Below are positions 26,326-35,477 of a DNA stretch of 48,235 nucleotides, one piece after another. The stretch is from Rhizobacter sp. Root1221 (lineage in GTDB: Bacteria > Pseudomonadota > Gammaproteobacteria > Burkholderiales > Burkholderiaceae_C). The stretch covers positions 1-48,235 of the forward strand of contig NZ_LMDI01000037.1 of NCBI RefSeq assembly GCF_001425785.1, written 5' to 3'. The position numbers were made by a program, and so were the translations under genes. Below the pieces are notes generated by a model. The model was given only the letters and a program-made list of their open reading frames with translations. It searched no databases and was not told the origin of the DNA. How positions within the stretch are numbered: the stretch's first letter is position 1; every line of letters begins with the position of its first letter.

Positions 26326-27408
26326 TCAGTAGCGCGGCTCGCCGTTGTCGTTGACGGTCACCGTGTCCCCCGGCGGCGACGTGGTCTGCATGTGGTGCTC
26401 GACACCGCGGAAGCGGTAGGTCACGTCCCAGAACTCGGGGCGGTCGTTGGTGGGCACGTTCTCGCAACGCTGCACATCACGGTTGGCGACGGTGCCCCGG
26501 CCCGACTGCGAGCCGATGGCCGCGCCGGCCACCGCACCACCCACGGTGGCGAGGTCGCGGCCGGAACCGCCGCCCACCTGGTGCCCGAGGATGCCGCCGA
26601 TGATGCCGCCCACGACGGCGCCACCCACGTTCGGCCCGCCACGCTGTTCGCGCGGCAGTTGCTCGCGCTCCACCCAGCAGCGCTGCTGCGTGGCGGCGTA
26701 CACGGCCCGCACGTCGACCACACGGGCCTCATGCAGGCGTTCGCGCGGGCGGCGGCGCCAGTCGTAGGCCGGCTGTGCCGGCGGGGCGTAGCGGTCGTCG
26801 TCGTAGCGAGCACCCCGCTGCACGGGGCGCGCCGACGACAGCTGGTTGTCGAGGCCCATGGAGCGCAGGTCCGGGTAGCGGCCCGGGCGCAGGATGGCGC
26901 AACGGCCTTCGAAGTTCACGTGTTCGCAGACTTCCCAGCGCTCGCCGAAGACCACTGCGGAGGAGGCCTGGTCGTTGAACCCGCGGCGGACAAAATCGCG
27001 CGCGGTGTCGTCCACCTCGAACTGACGGCCCTGGAAGCCGTCGCGCTCGAAGAAGGTGATCTGGCCCTGCCCATCGCCAGGGCGCTCGGGCCCCCGGCGA
27101 ACCGGCCGGGCCGACGACAGCTGGTCGTTCATGCCCATCTCGTTCAGCGAGCGGTAGCGGCCCGGCCGCAACACGGTGCAGCGGCCTTCGAACCGGACGT
27201 CCTCGCACACCTCCCACGCCCCACCGTCGATGACGATGGAGGATGCGCGGTCGTTGAACCCGCGGCGCGTGAAGTCATCGACGGCGCGGTCGGACGACAG
27301 CGATCGGCCGTCGAAATTATCGTGTTCATAGAACGTGATCTGCGCAGACGCATGCGCGGCCACCACCATGGCCGCGGCGGCCAGCAGTGACTTCAGAATC
27401 GCCTTCAT
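26326..27408 (-). CDS. Secreted beta/gamma-crystallin-like protein with glycine-zipper domain
   Basis: There are 360 residues from the ATG at 27408 (AGGAG upstream). A signal peptide (1-22, ending ASA) precedes two tandem beta/gamma-crystallin-like units: ITFYEHDNFDGRSL...SSARPV (about 23-105) and ITFFERDGFQGRQF...SSARPV (about 117-200). Each has a Cys pair in WEVCE and FEGRC. An Arg/Pro/Tyr-rich linker leads to a glycine-zipper segment (about 265-310: GGAVVGGIIGGILGHQVGGG...GGAVAGAAIGSQSG) and a C-terminal domain with paired cysteines. The location is envelope or outer membrane. Crystallin units often bind calcium; glycine zippers of this type occur in outer-membrane lipoprotein-like proteins. 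The function is unknown. Confidence 0.82.
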   Translation of the reverse strand: MKAILKSLLAAAAMVVAAHASAQITFYEHDNFDGRSLSSDRAVDDFTRRGFNDRASSIVIDGGAWEVCEDVRFEGRCTVLRPGRYRSLNEMGMNDQLSSARPVRRGPERPGDGQGQITFFERDGFQGRQFEVDDTARDFVRRGFNDQASSAVVFGERWEVCEHVNFEGRCAILRPGRYPDLRSMGLDNQLSSARPVQRGARYDDDRYAPPAQPAYDWRRRPRERLHEARVVDVRAVYAATQQRCWVEREQLPREQRGGPNVGGAVVGGIIGGILGHQVGGGSGRDLATVGGAVAGAAIGSQSGRGTVANRDVQRCENVPTNDRPEFWDVTYRFRGVEHHMQTTSPPGDTVTVNDNGEPRY

Positions 27409-27736
27409 GGGACGCTCTCCTCGTGGGTCTTGTTCGGCCTCATCGGAATGACCGGCCTTGGATACACAACGCCGCAGCCCGCGCGCCGGCTGACAGGTGC
27501 TGTCAGCCGGCGCGCGGGCGAACAGATCTCCACGAGCGTGCCTGCCGGGCTCCGGAAGCACGCCCCCCAGCCCCCACGGCCATGAGGCGCAATCGGGTCG
27601 GGAACGGCGGCGGCCATCATAGGTGACGATCCCGTTCGCGCCGGAACCCGGCGCCCCCTCCGTGCGGTGACGCACTGACAATGCGCCCCTCGGCGAAGAG
27701 ACTGGGCGGACCGCTTCGCCGCGCAGGAGCCTCCAC

Positions 27737-29911
27737 TTGCCCATGGCCTACCTCACACCTGCCTACGACCCCTGGATGGTGACAGCCTCCCTGCTGATCG
27801 CCTGCTTCGCGTCCTACGTCGCACTCGATCTGGCCAAGCGAGTCGCCACCTCGGACCGCGGAGTGGCATTGTGTTGGTGGATCGGGGGCGCCATTGCCAT
27901 GGGCTCCGGCATCTGGTCGATGCACTTTGTCGGCATGCTCGCGTTTTCGCTGCCAATCGCTCTGGGCTACACGACGCTGTTGACCCTGGCCTCCTGGATC
28001 GCGGCCGTCGCAGCGTCCATGATCTGGTTGTGGATGGCCAGCCGTGAGGTGCTGACACTGCCGAGGCTTGCGGGCGGATCGCTGTCGATGGGGGCGGGCA
28101 TCTGCGGCATGCACTACACCGGCATGGCATCGATGGACATGTCGCCCGGCATCGTCTGGGACTTGCCCATGTTGCTCACCTCGGCCGTGATCGCGGTGGG
28201 AGCGTCCGGGGCGGCCCTGCAGCTCTTCTTCTGGCTGCGCGACGTCGGCATGTGGCGTGGCATGCTTTACCGGGCGGCCGCCGCGACCGTGATGGGGTTG
28301 GCCATCGGCGGCATGCACTACACCGGCATGGCCGCGGCACAGTTTCCCGACGGCACGGTGTGCCTCAGCGCCAACGGGCTGTCCGGGTCGAACCTCGGCA
28401 TGCTGGTGATGCTGGCATCGGCGACCCTGCTGGCCTTGACGCTTTTCACCTCCACGATCGACGCCCGCCTGCAGGGCCGGTGGACGCAGCTCGCCAGTTC
28501 GCTGCGGGTCGCCAACCGGGCGTTGCAAACTGCCAACGAGGAGCTGCAGAAGCGTGTCTTCGTGGACCCGCTGACCGGCCTGCCCAACAGCATGCTGTTC
28601 GAGGATCGGTTGAAGCATGCCGTGGCCCACATCGACCGGTCCGCGAGGGCCATGACGCCGCGCCACCCGAAAAAGCTCGCGGTGCTCTTCATCGACCTGG
28701 ACGGTTTCAAGCCCGTCAACGACTCCTTCGGTCATGCGGTGGGTGACGTCGTGCTGCAGGAGGCCGCCCTCAGGCTTCGCGGCGAAGCACGCGCGATCGA
28801 CACCGTCGCGCGCGTGGGCGGAGACGATTTCCTGCTGTTGATGGAGGACGTCGACGGCGTGTCGGGCAGCATGACGCTCGCGCAACGGCTGATCGATGCG
28901 CTGGCGCGGCCGTTCGACATGGCGGGCCGACAGGTGCAGATTTCCTGCTCCATCGGCGTGGCCTTGTACCCGGACCATGGGCCGCGCGACATGCTCGTCC
29001 GTCACGCGGATTCGGCGATGGATGTGGCCAAGCGCGCCGGAGGCGGCTGCTGCGCCGTGTTCGAAGCGCACATGGACCTCGGCGCGCTCGACCGCCTCGA
29101 CCTGCACAACGATCTGCGCCACGCCGTCGCGCTCGGCCAGCTCGAACTGCACTACCAGCCCAAGGTCGACGGTGCCCGGGCGATGATCAGCGGGGCCGAG
29201 GCCCTCCTGCGCTGGCACCACCCGCTTCGCGGGCCGATCAGCCCCGCCGTGTTCATCCCGATCGCCGAGCGCTTCGGCCTGATCAACGAGCTGGGCAACT
29301 GGGTCATCGACGAGGCCTGCCGGCAAATGCGCGCCTGGGCCGACCTCGGGCTCCGCCTGCCCTTGGCCATCAACGTCTCGGTGCACCAGCTGCGCAACGA
29401 CAGCGTGGTAGCCCGCATCGAGGCGGCGCTGCGCCGACACCAGATCGACGCCTCGATGCTGCTGTGCGAAGTGACCGAATCGATCGCGATGGAGGGCGTC
29501 CGGAGCACCCAGGGCGCGATCCAGGGGCTCGAACGCATCGGGGTCTACCTGTCGATCGACGACTTCGGCACCGGCTACTCGAGCCTGAGCTACCTGCGCC
29601 AGCTGCCCGCGCGCCAACTGAAGATCGATCGGAGTTTCATCCACGACATCGCCGTCAGCGCGGACGCGCACGCCATCGTGGACGCCGTGATCCGCCTCGC
29701 ACATGCGCTTGGATTGAAGGTGGTCGCGGAAGGGGTGGAGACGTCCATCCAGCGGGACATCCTGCTGCGGCTGGGTTGCGACGAACTGCAGGGCTACCTC
29801 TTCGCCAAGCCGATGACCGCTGCCGCGTTGCTGGCATGGGCGCACGGCGGCAAACCCGAAGGTGCCACCGACTTCTCGCCGTCGGTCCTGGGTGGCCTCG
29901 CGACACCTTGA
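27737..29911 (+). CDS. MHYT-GGDEF-EAL cyclic-di-GMP signalling protein
   Basis: There are 724 residues from a TTG at 27737, favoured because CAGGAG lies 7 bases upstream; an ATG two codons later is the alternative. An MHYT sensor (about 1-250, seven membrane helices with MHFVGM and two MHYTGM motifs) is thought to bind copper and sense O2, CO or NO. A GGDEF domain (about 275-435) has GGDDF at the active site, a Glu-to-Asp change. The EAL domain (about 450-705) has EALLRW, NVSVHQL, EVTES, DDFGTGYSSL, KIDRSFI and VAEGVET all present. It is most likely a phosphodiesterase, with the GGDDF domain regulatory or weak. It converges with a diguanylate cyclase. Confidence 0.92.
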   Translation: MPMAYLTPAYDPWMVTASLLIACFASYVALDLAKRVATSDRGVALCWWIGGAIAMGSGIWSMHFVGMLAFSLPIALGYTTLLTLASWIAAVAASMIWLWMASREVLTLPRLAGGSLSMGAGICGMHYTGMASMDMSPGIVWDLPMLLTSAVIAVGASGAALQLFFWLRDVGMWRGMLYRAAAATVMGLAIGGMHYTGMAAAQFPDGTVCLSANGLSGSNLGMLVMLASATLLALTLFTSTIDARLQGRWTQLASSLRVANRALQTANEELQKRVFVDPLTGLPNSMLFEDRLKHAVAHIDRSARAMTPRHPKKLAVLFIDLDGFKPVNDSFGHAVGDVVLQEAALRLRGEARAIDTVARVGGDDFLLLMEDVDGVSGSMTLAQRLIDALARPFDMAGRQVQISCSIGVALYPDHGPRDMLVRHADSAMDVAKRAGGGCCAVFEAHMDLGALDRLDLHNDLRHAVALGQLELHYQPKVDGARAMISGAEALLRWHHPLRGPISPAVFIPIAERFGLINELGNWVIDEACRQMRAWADLGLRLPLAINVSVHQLRNDSVVARIEAALRRHQIDASMLLCEVTESIAMEGVRSTQGAIQGLERIGVYLSIDDFGTGYSSLSYLRQLPARQLKIDRSFIHDIAVSADAHAIVDAVIRLAHALGLKVVAEGVETSIQRDILLRLGCDELQGYLFAKPMTAAALLAWAHGGKPEGATDFSPSVLGGLATP

Positions 29912-29951
29912 AGTGCGGCCCGGGTGCCGCAACCACCCGGGGTCGGAAACT

Positions 29952-31382
29952 TCAACGGGCCCAGATCACGCGATTTCGCCCCTGGTGCTTCGCGTCGTAC
30001 AGGCGCCTGTCCGCCGCGCGCAGGATCACGTCGGTGGTATCGCCGTCGAGGCCCGACTGCGATACGCCGATGCTCACGGTGACGGCGACCGGGTACTGCA
30101 TGCCGCTCTGGAACGGGTTGGCCTCGACGGCGGCCCGCAGGCGTTCGGCAATGACCCTCGCCGCGTCCAGCGCCGCCTTGGGCAACAGCACCATGAACTC
30201 CTCCCCACCCACCCGTGCCACCCCGTCGTACGGCCGGATGGCGCTCAGGCACGTCTGGACGAACGCCTTCAGGATGCTGTCGCCCACTTGGTGGCCGTGG
30301 TGATCATTGACGTCTTTGAAGTTGTCCAGGTCGAGCGCCAGCACGGAGAACGGGGGGCCGCCGCGCTTGACTCGTTCCATCTCGATCTCGACGCGCTCGG
30401 TGAAACGCCGGCGGTTGTCAGCACCCGTCAGCGAATCGGTCGCCGCCAGGCGCTCGAGCGTCTGGTTGGTGCGCCGAAGATCTCCCAGCGCATTTTCCGT
30501 GCGGGCCATCGCTTCGGCGATGCGCACCATCAGTTGCTCGTGGCTGTAGATCATCGAGAACGACCGTGTGGTGTGAAACGCCTGCACCACGCCATAGCTC
30601 AACAGGAAGAAGGCACCGGCAAAGATCACATGGGCCAGCCACCACATGTGGTTCCACGGACGCCCGAGAAGGAACGCGAGGGACGACAGCGCGAACATCG
30701 TGACCGCCATGGCGAAGACCACCATCAGCGGCGAACGGATTCGGCGCGCCAGGAGGACCGCCACGTTCGCCACGGACATCACCAGCGCCCCGCCTTCCAT
30801 CGACAGCCGCACCGCGGGGTGACCGGCGATGGATGATCCCGCAACCAGTGCCACCGCGACGTTCACAAGCATGAACAGCGTCACCCACCTCGACCAGCGC
30901 CCGGGCTTCCCCCGCTGGTCCCGTGCATCGGGCGGACGGTGGTAATTGAGCAGACCGGCCAGCAGCAGCGCCGCCATGGCAAACCGGGAGACCGGCCCGT
31001 ACAGCAGGAACAGCCAGATGTTGTCGTGCGCGTAGCCGGTGAACGCACCGTGCAGCACATAGATGACCGTGAACCCGAGGAAGCCGAGTGTCATCCAGCG
31101 AAGCAGCGGTTCACCGGACTCCCGGTAGCAGCGCCAGCTCACGTACGTGACGAAACCACCTTCCAGCGTGGCGATCGCGATCGCAACGATGTGGAACGCG
31201 TGGTGCTCGAACTTGAGGGCCGGGTCCTGGAGGAAGTACAGGTAGGCGATCAGGCCGGCCGGCATCAGCGCGAAACCGACGAGCAACAGCCGGACATACG
31301 CCTCGGTGATCCAACGGATGGTCCCGGTGGGGTCGCTCGCGAGCCCGTCCGGCACCACCACCGGCACAGCGACGGCGCTCAT
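29952..31382 (-). CDS. Membrane-bound diguanylate cyclase
   Basis: There are 476 residues. About eight N-terminal membrane helices (roughly 28-285) form an uncharacterised sensor. A short helical linker (to about 320) leads into a GGDEF domain (about 325-476) with an intact GGEEF active site. An RPYD sits five residues before it, matching the RxxD inhibitory site. It should make cyclic di-GMP from two GTP and be product-inhibited. It converges with the EAL protein; the 40-base gap leaves no room for other genes. Its start overlaps the stop of a tiny upstream frame by ATGA. Confidence 0.92.
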   Translation of the reverse strand: MSAVAVPVVVPDGLASDPTGTIRWITEAYVRLLLVGFALMPAGLIAYLYFLQDPALKFEHHAFHIVAIAIATLEGGFVTYVSWRCYRESGEPLLRWMTLGFLGFTVIYVLHGAFTGYAHDNIWLFLLYGPVSRFAMAALLLAGLLNYHRPPDARDQRGKPGRWSRWVTLFMLVNVAVALVAGSSIAGHPAVRLSMEGGALVMSVANVAVLLARRIRSPLMVVFAMAVTMFALSSLAFLLGRPWNHMWWLAHVIFAGAFFLLSYGVVQAFHTTRSFSMIYSHEQLMVRIAEAMARTENALGDLRRTNQTLERLAATDSLTGADNRRRFTERVEIEMERVKRGGPPFSVLALDLDNFKDVNDHHGHQVGDSILKAFVQTCLSAIRPYDGVARVGGEEFMVLLPKAALDAARVIAERLRAAVEANPFQSGMQYPVAVTVSIGVSQSGLDGDTTDVILRAADRRLYDAKHQGRNRVIWAR

Positions 31383-31447
31383 GGAACCTCCTGGCGGTGG
31401 AGGTGCTTTGCCGCCAGCCTGGCGGCGTTCAATAGGTGGTCATGCAT
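31379..31447 (-). CDS. Possible upstream peptide overlapping the diguanylate cyclase start (22 aa)
   Basis: This 23-codon frame starts at 31447 with AAGGA upstream and ends in a TGA that shares ATGA with the cyclase start. The product would be a short basic helix rich in His, Leu and Ala (MHDHLLNAARLAAKHL...). It could couple translation of the cyclase to ribosome traffic. A second strong ribosome site (CCAGGAGG) inside the frame serves the cyclase directly, so the coupling may be weak. Confidence 0.3.
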   Translation of the reverse strand: MHDHLLNAARLAAKHLHRQEVP

Positions 31448-31551
31448 GGGGTTTCCTTGAAAGGGACAACATGCAGGCCAGCCTAGGCCCATCGGACGCA
31501 CCGGTCAGTGCGCTGGCAAACACAGGGCCGTTTGCGGACAGCCCCCTGCCC

Positions 31552-32790
31552 TCACGCCGCAGCCGCCAAGGCCCCCGCGAAATCGGCCTGCAGGTCGGCG
31601 TAGTCCTCGATGCCGATGGACAACCGGATGAGCGATTCGGCGATGCCCATCGACTCGCGCCGCGCGCGCCCCATCTCGAAGAAGATGGTGTGGGCCACGG
31701 GGATGGCGAGCGTGCGGTTGTCACCGAGGTGGCTCGACTTGATCACCACCTTGAGGGCGTCGAGGAAAACGAACAGGTCGCGGCGATCGTCGAGCTCGAA
31801 GCTCATCAGCGCGCCGAACTGGCGGAAGAGCAGTTTCGCCCGGACGTGCTGCGGGTGGTCTTCGAGGCCGGGGTAGTGCACCTTCGACACACCGGGCTGG
31901 CCCTTCAGCCATGTGGCCAGGCGCAGCGCGTTGTCGCATGCGCGGTCCATGCGCAACGCCAGGGTTTCGGCGCCGGTGGCGATGCGGTGGGCATTTTCAC
32001 CGCTCAGCGTGCCCCCCATGTCGCGCAGGCCCTTCTTGCGCACCTGCAGCAGGCCCCAGCCGGCCGCCGGCCCCTTCTTGTAGGCGTCGAGGATGTTGGG
32101 AAACTTGGCCCAGTCGAACCGGCCCGTGTCGGTGACGGCGCCGCCCAGCGCGTTGCCGTGGCCGCTGATGGACTTGGTCAGCGAGTTGACGGACAGCCCG
32201 GCGCCCACGGTGGACGGGTGGAACAGGTAGGGCGTGGTCATGGTGTTGTCGACGACGAACAGCACGCCACGCTCGGCGCAGGCCCGGCCGATGCCGGCGA
32301 GGTCGGCCACCTGGGTGCGCGGGTTGGCGATGGTTTCGGTGAACACGAGGCGCGTTTCGGGCCGGATGGCGGCGGCCACGGCCGCGGCATCGGTGGCGTC
32401 CACGAGGGTGACCGGGCAACCGAGGCCGTCGAGCGTCTGCATCAGGCTGTTGGAGTTGCCGAACAGGAACTGGCTGGAGACCACGTGGTCACCGCTGCGC
32501 AGCAGCGACAGCAGCACCGCCGAGATGGCGGCCATGCCACTGGAGAACGACACCGTGCCGGTGCCGTCTTCCAGCAGCGTGATCTTGCGTTCGAGCGCAC
32601 CGAGCGTGGGGCTGCCCTGGCGGCCGTACACGTGGCCACCGCGCTGGCCCTGGAAAACGGCCACCAGGTCGGCCGCGGCGTCGTACCCGAAGGCCACGGC
32701 GGTATGGGTCGGCTCATGGGCGGCACCATGCTCCACCCCCTTGAAATGGTCGGCGTGCAACAGGCGGGTGGTGAGTCCGAGGGTCATCAA
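31552..32790 (-). CDS. Cystathionine gamma-synthase/lyase-family PLP enzyme
   Basis: There are 412 residues of the Cys/Met-metabolism pyridoxal-phosphate family, which handles gamma-replacement or elimination on homoserine esters, cystathionine or methionine. Visible motifs are VYGRQGSPTLGALE, SFSSGMAAISAVLLSL, VVDNTMTTPYLF and the Schiff-base lysine in NSLTKSISGHGNALGG, with RLSIGIEDYADL near the end. The in-frame second codon is also ATG. Sequence alone does not separate cystathionine gamma-synthase, O-acetylhomoserine sulfhydrylase and methionine gamma-lyase. It is divergent from the ABC-F gene with a 56-base gap. Confidence 0.88.
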   Translation of the reverse strand: MMTLGLTTRLLHADHFKGVEHGAAHEPTHTAVAFGYDAAADLVAVFQGQRGGHVYGRQGSPTLGALERKITLLEDGTGTVSFSSGMAAISAVLLSLLRSGDHVVSSQFLFGNSNSLMQTLDGLGCPVTLVDATDAAAVAAAIRPETRLVFTETIANPRTQVADLAGIGRACAERGVLFVVDNTMTTPYLFHPSTVGAGLSVNSLTKSISGHGNALGGAVTDTGRFDWAKFPNILDAYKKGPAAGWGLLQVRKKGLRDMGGTLSGENAHRIATGAETLALRMDRACDNALRLATWLKGQPGVSKVHYPGLEDHPQHVRAKLLFRQFGALMSFELDDRRDLFVFLDALKVVIKSSHLGDNRTLAIPVAHTIFFEMGRARRESMGIAESLIRLSIGIEDYADLQADFAGALAAAA

Positions 32791-32846
32791 AAGCTCCTGG
32801 AAGGCGGTCGTCGGCGAGAATCACGGTCTGTCGATTCGATTTCACC

Positions 32847-34781
32847 ATGATTGTCCTCAAGAACATCACGCTGCGCCGCGGTACGAAAGTCGTGCTGCAA
32901 GACACCAGCGTCACGCTGCAACCCGGCGAAAAGATCGGCCTCGTGGGCCGCAACGGCGCCGGCAAGTCGTCACTCTTTTCGCTGCTGACCAACCGCCTCC
33001 AGTCTGACGGCGGAGACCTGGCGTTCCCGCCACGCTGGCGGGTCTCCGAGGTGGCGCAGTCGATGCCCGAGACCGACCAGCCGGCCACCGACTTCGTGCT
33101 GGAAGGTGACACGCGCCTGATGGAGGCCAACGCGGCCCTCGTGGCGGCAGAAGAGGCCGACGACGGCAACGCCATGGCCGAGGCCCACCAGGCCATCGCC
33201 GAGGCGGGCGGGTTCGAAGCGCGCCCGAAGGCCCAGGCCTTGCTGATGGGCCTCGGCTTCCGCATCGACCAGGTGGACGACCCGGTCGACAGCTTCTCGG
33301 GCGGCTGGCGCATGCGGCTGCAGCTGGCCCGCGCGCTGATGTGCCCGGCCGACCTGATGCTGCTCGACGAACCCACCAACCACTTGGACCTCGACGCCCT
33401 CGTCTGGCTCGAAGCGTGGCTGCAACGGTACGAAGGCACGATGATCGTCATCAGCCACGACCGCGAGTTCCTCGACGCCATCACGAGGGTGACGGTGCAC
33501 CTCGACGAAACGAAGCTCACCCGCTACACCGGCAACTACACGGCGTTCGAAGAGATGCGCGCCGAGCGCATGCTGCAGGCCCAGGCCAACTTCGCCAAGC
33601 AGCAGGAGCGCATGGCGCACCTGCAGAAGTTCATCGACCGCTTCAAGGCCAAGGCCAGCAAGGCCAAGCAGGCGCAAAGCCGCGTGAAGGCCCTCGCCCG
33701 CATGGAGAAGCTCGGGCCGGTGCTCACCAGCAGCGACTTCCAGTTCGAGTTCCGCGAGCCGCAGAGCCTGCCGAACCCGATGCTCGCGTTCTCGATGATG
33801 AACTGCGGCTATGGTGGCGTGCCCATCGTGCGCGACATCAACCGCTCGGTGCTCGCCGGCCAGCGCATCGGCATCCTGGGCGCCAATGGCCAGGGCAAGT
33901 CCACGCTCGTGAAGACCATCGCGAAGGACATCCCGCTGATCTCCGGCGAGGTCACCGAAGGCAAGGGCCTGTCCATCGGCTACTTCGCGCAGCAGGAACT
34001 CGACGTGCTGCAGCTCGACGATGGCCCGCTGATGCACATGGTGCGCCTCGCCCGCGACGTGGGCCCGCCCGGACGCGAGCAGGAACTGCGCGACTTCCTC
34101 GGTTCGTTCCGTTTCGTGGGCGAGATGGTGACGCAGTCCGTCGGCTCGCTGAGCGGCGGCGAGAAAGCCCGCCTCGTGCTCGCGATGCTGGTGTGGCAGC
34201 GCCCCAACCTGCTGCTGATGGACGAGCCGACCAACCACCTGGACCTCACCACCCGCGAGGCGCTCAGCATGGCGCTCAACGAGTTCGAGGGCACCGTGAT
34301 GCTCGTGAGCCACGACCGCGCGCTGCTGCGCGAGGTGTGCGACGAGTTCTGGTTGGTGAGCGGCGGCAAGGTGGAACCGTTCGATGGCGACCTGGACGAC
34401 TACCAGAAGTGGTTGCTCGAGACGTCGAAGGAAATGGCCAAGGCCGCAAAGGAGGCCGGTTCGGCCAAGGTCAAGGCCCAGAGGGCCGCTGCCGCGGCGC
34501 CTGCGGTCAAGGAAGACCGCAAGTCCGGCGCCCAGCAGCGCCAGAAGCTCGCCGAGCAGGCCAAGCCGCTGAAGACGGAGCTGGCGACCGTGGAACGGCG
34601 CATCGAGACGCTGTCGCAGGAAAAGGCCAACATCGAGTCGGCGGCGGCCGGCGCCGGCGTGAGCCCCGCGCAGCGCGTGGAACAGGGCAAGCGCCTGAAA
34701 CAGATCGAGACCGACACCTCGGCCGCGGAAGCGCGCTGGCTCGAGCTGACCGAAGCGCTCGACGCGCTCGCGGCCGGCTGA
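32847..34781 (+). CDS. ABC-F family ATPase (YheS-like)
   Basis: There are 644 residues with two nucleotide-binding domains and no membrane segments. The first Walker A is GRNGAGKSS (about 34-42), with SFSGGWRMRL and LLLDEPTNHLDL. The second is GANGQGKST, with SLSGGEKARL and LLMDEPTNHLDL. Between them is the ABC-F linker, a charged helix (about 240-285: RMAHLQKFIDRFKAKASKAKQAQSR). The C-terminus (about 530-644) is a charged coiled coil. ABC-F proteins act on the ribosomal exit site. The overall form resembles E. coli YheS more than Uup or EttA. Confidence 0.9.
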   Translation: MIVLKNITLRRGTKVVLQDTSVTLQPGEKIGLVGRNGAGKSSLFSLLTNRLQSDGGDLAFPPRWRVSEVAQSMPETDQPATDFVLEGDTRLMEANAALVAAEEADDGNAMAEAHQAIAEAGGFEARPKAQALLMGLGFRIDQVDDPVDSFSGGWRMRLQLARALMCPADLMLLDEPTNHLDLDALVWLEAWLQRYEGTMIVISHDREFLDAITRVTVHLDETKLTRYTGNYTAFEEMRAERMLQAQANFAKQQERMAHLQKFIDRFKAKASKAKQAQSRVKALARMEKLGPVLTSSDFQFEFREPQSLPNPMLAFSMMNCGYGGVPIVRDINRSVLAGQRIGILGANGQGKSTLVKTIAKDIPLISGEVTEGKGLSIGYFAQQELDVLQLDDGPLMHMVRLARDVGPPGREQELRDFLGSFRFVGEMVTQSVGSLSGGEKARLVLAMLVWQRPNLLLMDEPTNHLDLTTREALSMALNEFEGTVMLVSHDRALLREVCDEFWLVSGGKVEPFDGDLDDYQKWLLETSKEMAKAAKEAGSAKVKAQRAAAAAPAVKEDRKSGAQQRQKLAEQAKPLKTELATVERRIETLSQEKANIESAAAGAGVSPAQRVEQGKRLKQIETDTSAAEARWLELTEALDALAAG

Positions 34782-34839
34782 CACGCCTCCGCCCGGGCGC
34801 TGCACGACACCCCCTGCCCGACACCCCCGGCCGCTGCTG

Positions 34840-34865
34840 GAGATCCCGGCTTGCGCCGGGATCTC
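34840..34865 (+). terminator. Perfect 11-bp hairpin after the ABC-F gene
   Basis: GAGATCCCGGC-TTGC-GCCGGGATCTC, 59 bases past the stop, without a T-run. Its core (ATCCCGGC...GCCGGGAT) resembles the palindromic half of the repeat at 71-106, so it may be a REP-like element that also protects or ends the transcript. Confidence 0.5.
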
Positions 34866-34912
34866 TCAGCGTGGCGCCAATCACCGCACTCGGCAAAGGG
34901 TTTTAAATCGCC

Positions 34913-34927
34913 TGCAATTACATTGCA
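34913..34927 (+). promoter_or_regulatory. Probable OhrR operator
   Basis: The perfect palindrome TGCAAT-TAC-ATTGCA lies 25 bases before the ohrR start. A second AT-rich partial palindrome (CAATTCAATTAGAGTTG) follows at once. MarR/OhrR dimers bind such AT-rich inverted repeats over their own promoter. No other AT-rich stretch occurs nearby. Confidence 0.6.
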
Positions 34928-34951
34928 CGCAATTCAATTAGAGTTGCGTCC

Positions 34952-35440
34952 ATGCCGAACGCTTTCGCCGCCACCGCCGATACACCCGACCACTGGCTGG
35001 CCCTCGACCGCCAGCTGTGTTTCGCGCTGTACTCCACGTCGCTGGCGATGACCCGGCGCTACAAGCCGCTGCTCGCGCCGCTCGGTGTCACCTACCCGCA
35101 GTACCTGGTGCTGCTCGCGTTGTGGGAGCACGAGGAACTGGGCGTTGCCGAACTGGGCGAACGCCTGTTCCTCGACTTCGGCACCCTGAGCCCGCTGCTC
35201 AAGCGCATGGAAGCCTCGGGCTGGCTCACCCGCACCCGCGACCCCGAGGACGAGCGCCGCGTCCGGGTCACCCTCACCGATGGCGGCCGCGCCCTGCGCG
35301 ACACCGCCCGAGCCGTTCCCCACCAGCTGGCCGATGCCACCCGCTGCCAGCTCGATGAACTCCTCTCGTTGACCGACCGTCTCCAGCGCCTGCGGGCCCA
35401 GTTGCTGGACGATTCCGAAACTGCCGCGCCCACGCATTGA
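34952..35440 (+). CDS. ohrR: Organic hydroperoxide-sensing repressor OhrR (MarR family)
   Basis: There are 162 residues. The winged-helix core contains [40 protein letters not shown] and the wing [13 protein letters not shown]. The N-terminal [13 protein letters not shown] carries the peroxide-reactive cysteine of the family (C23). On oxidation OhrR leaves DNA and derepresses ohr, which starts 37 bases after its stop. The start codon lacks a clear ribosome site, so the message may be nearly leaderless. Confidence 0.92.
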   Translation: MPNAFAATADTPDHWLALDRQLCFALYSTSLAMTRRYKPLLAPLGVTYPQYLVLLALWEHEELGVAELGERLFLDFGTLSPLLKRMEASGWLTRTRDPEDERRVRVTLTDGGRALRDTARAVPHQLADATRCQLDELLSLTDRLQRLRAQLLDDSETAAPTH

Positions 35441-35477
35441 TTTCCCTCCGCTCCACCCCCCACCCAAGGAACACACC

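Noticed and set aside
27617-29932. 771-residue minus-strand frame opposite the MHYT-GGDEF-EAL gene
   Set aside because: Antisense shadow; the plus strand has complete domain motifs.
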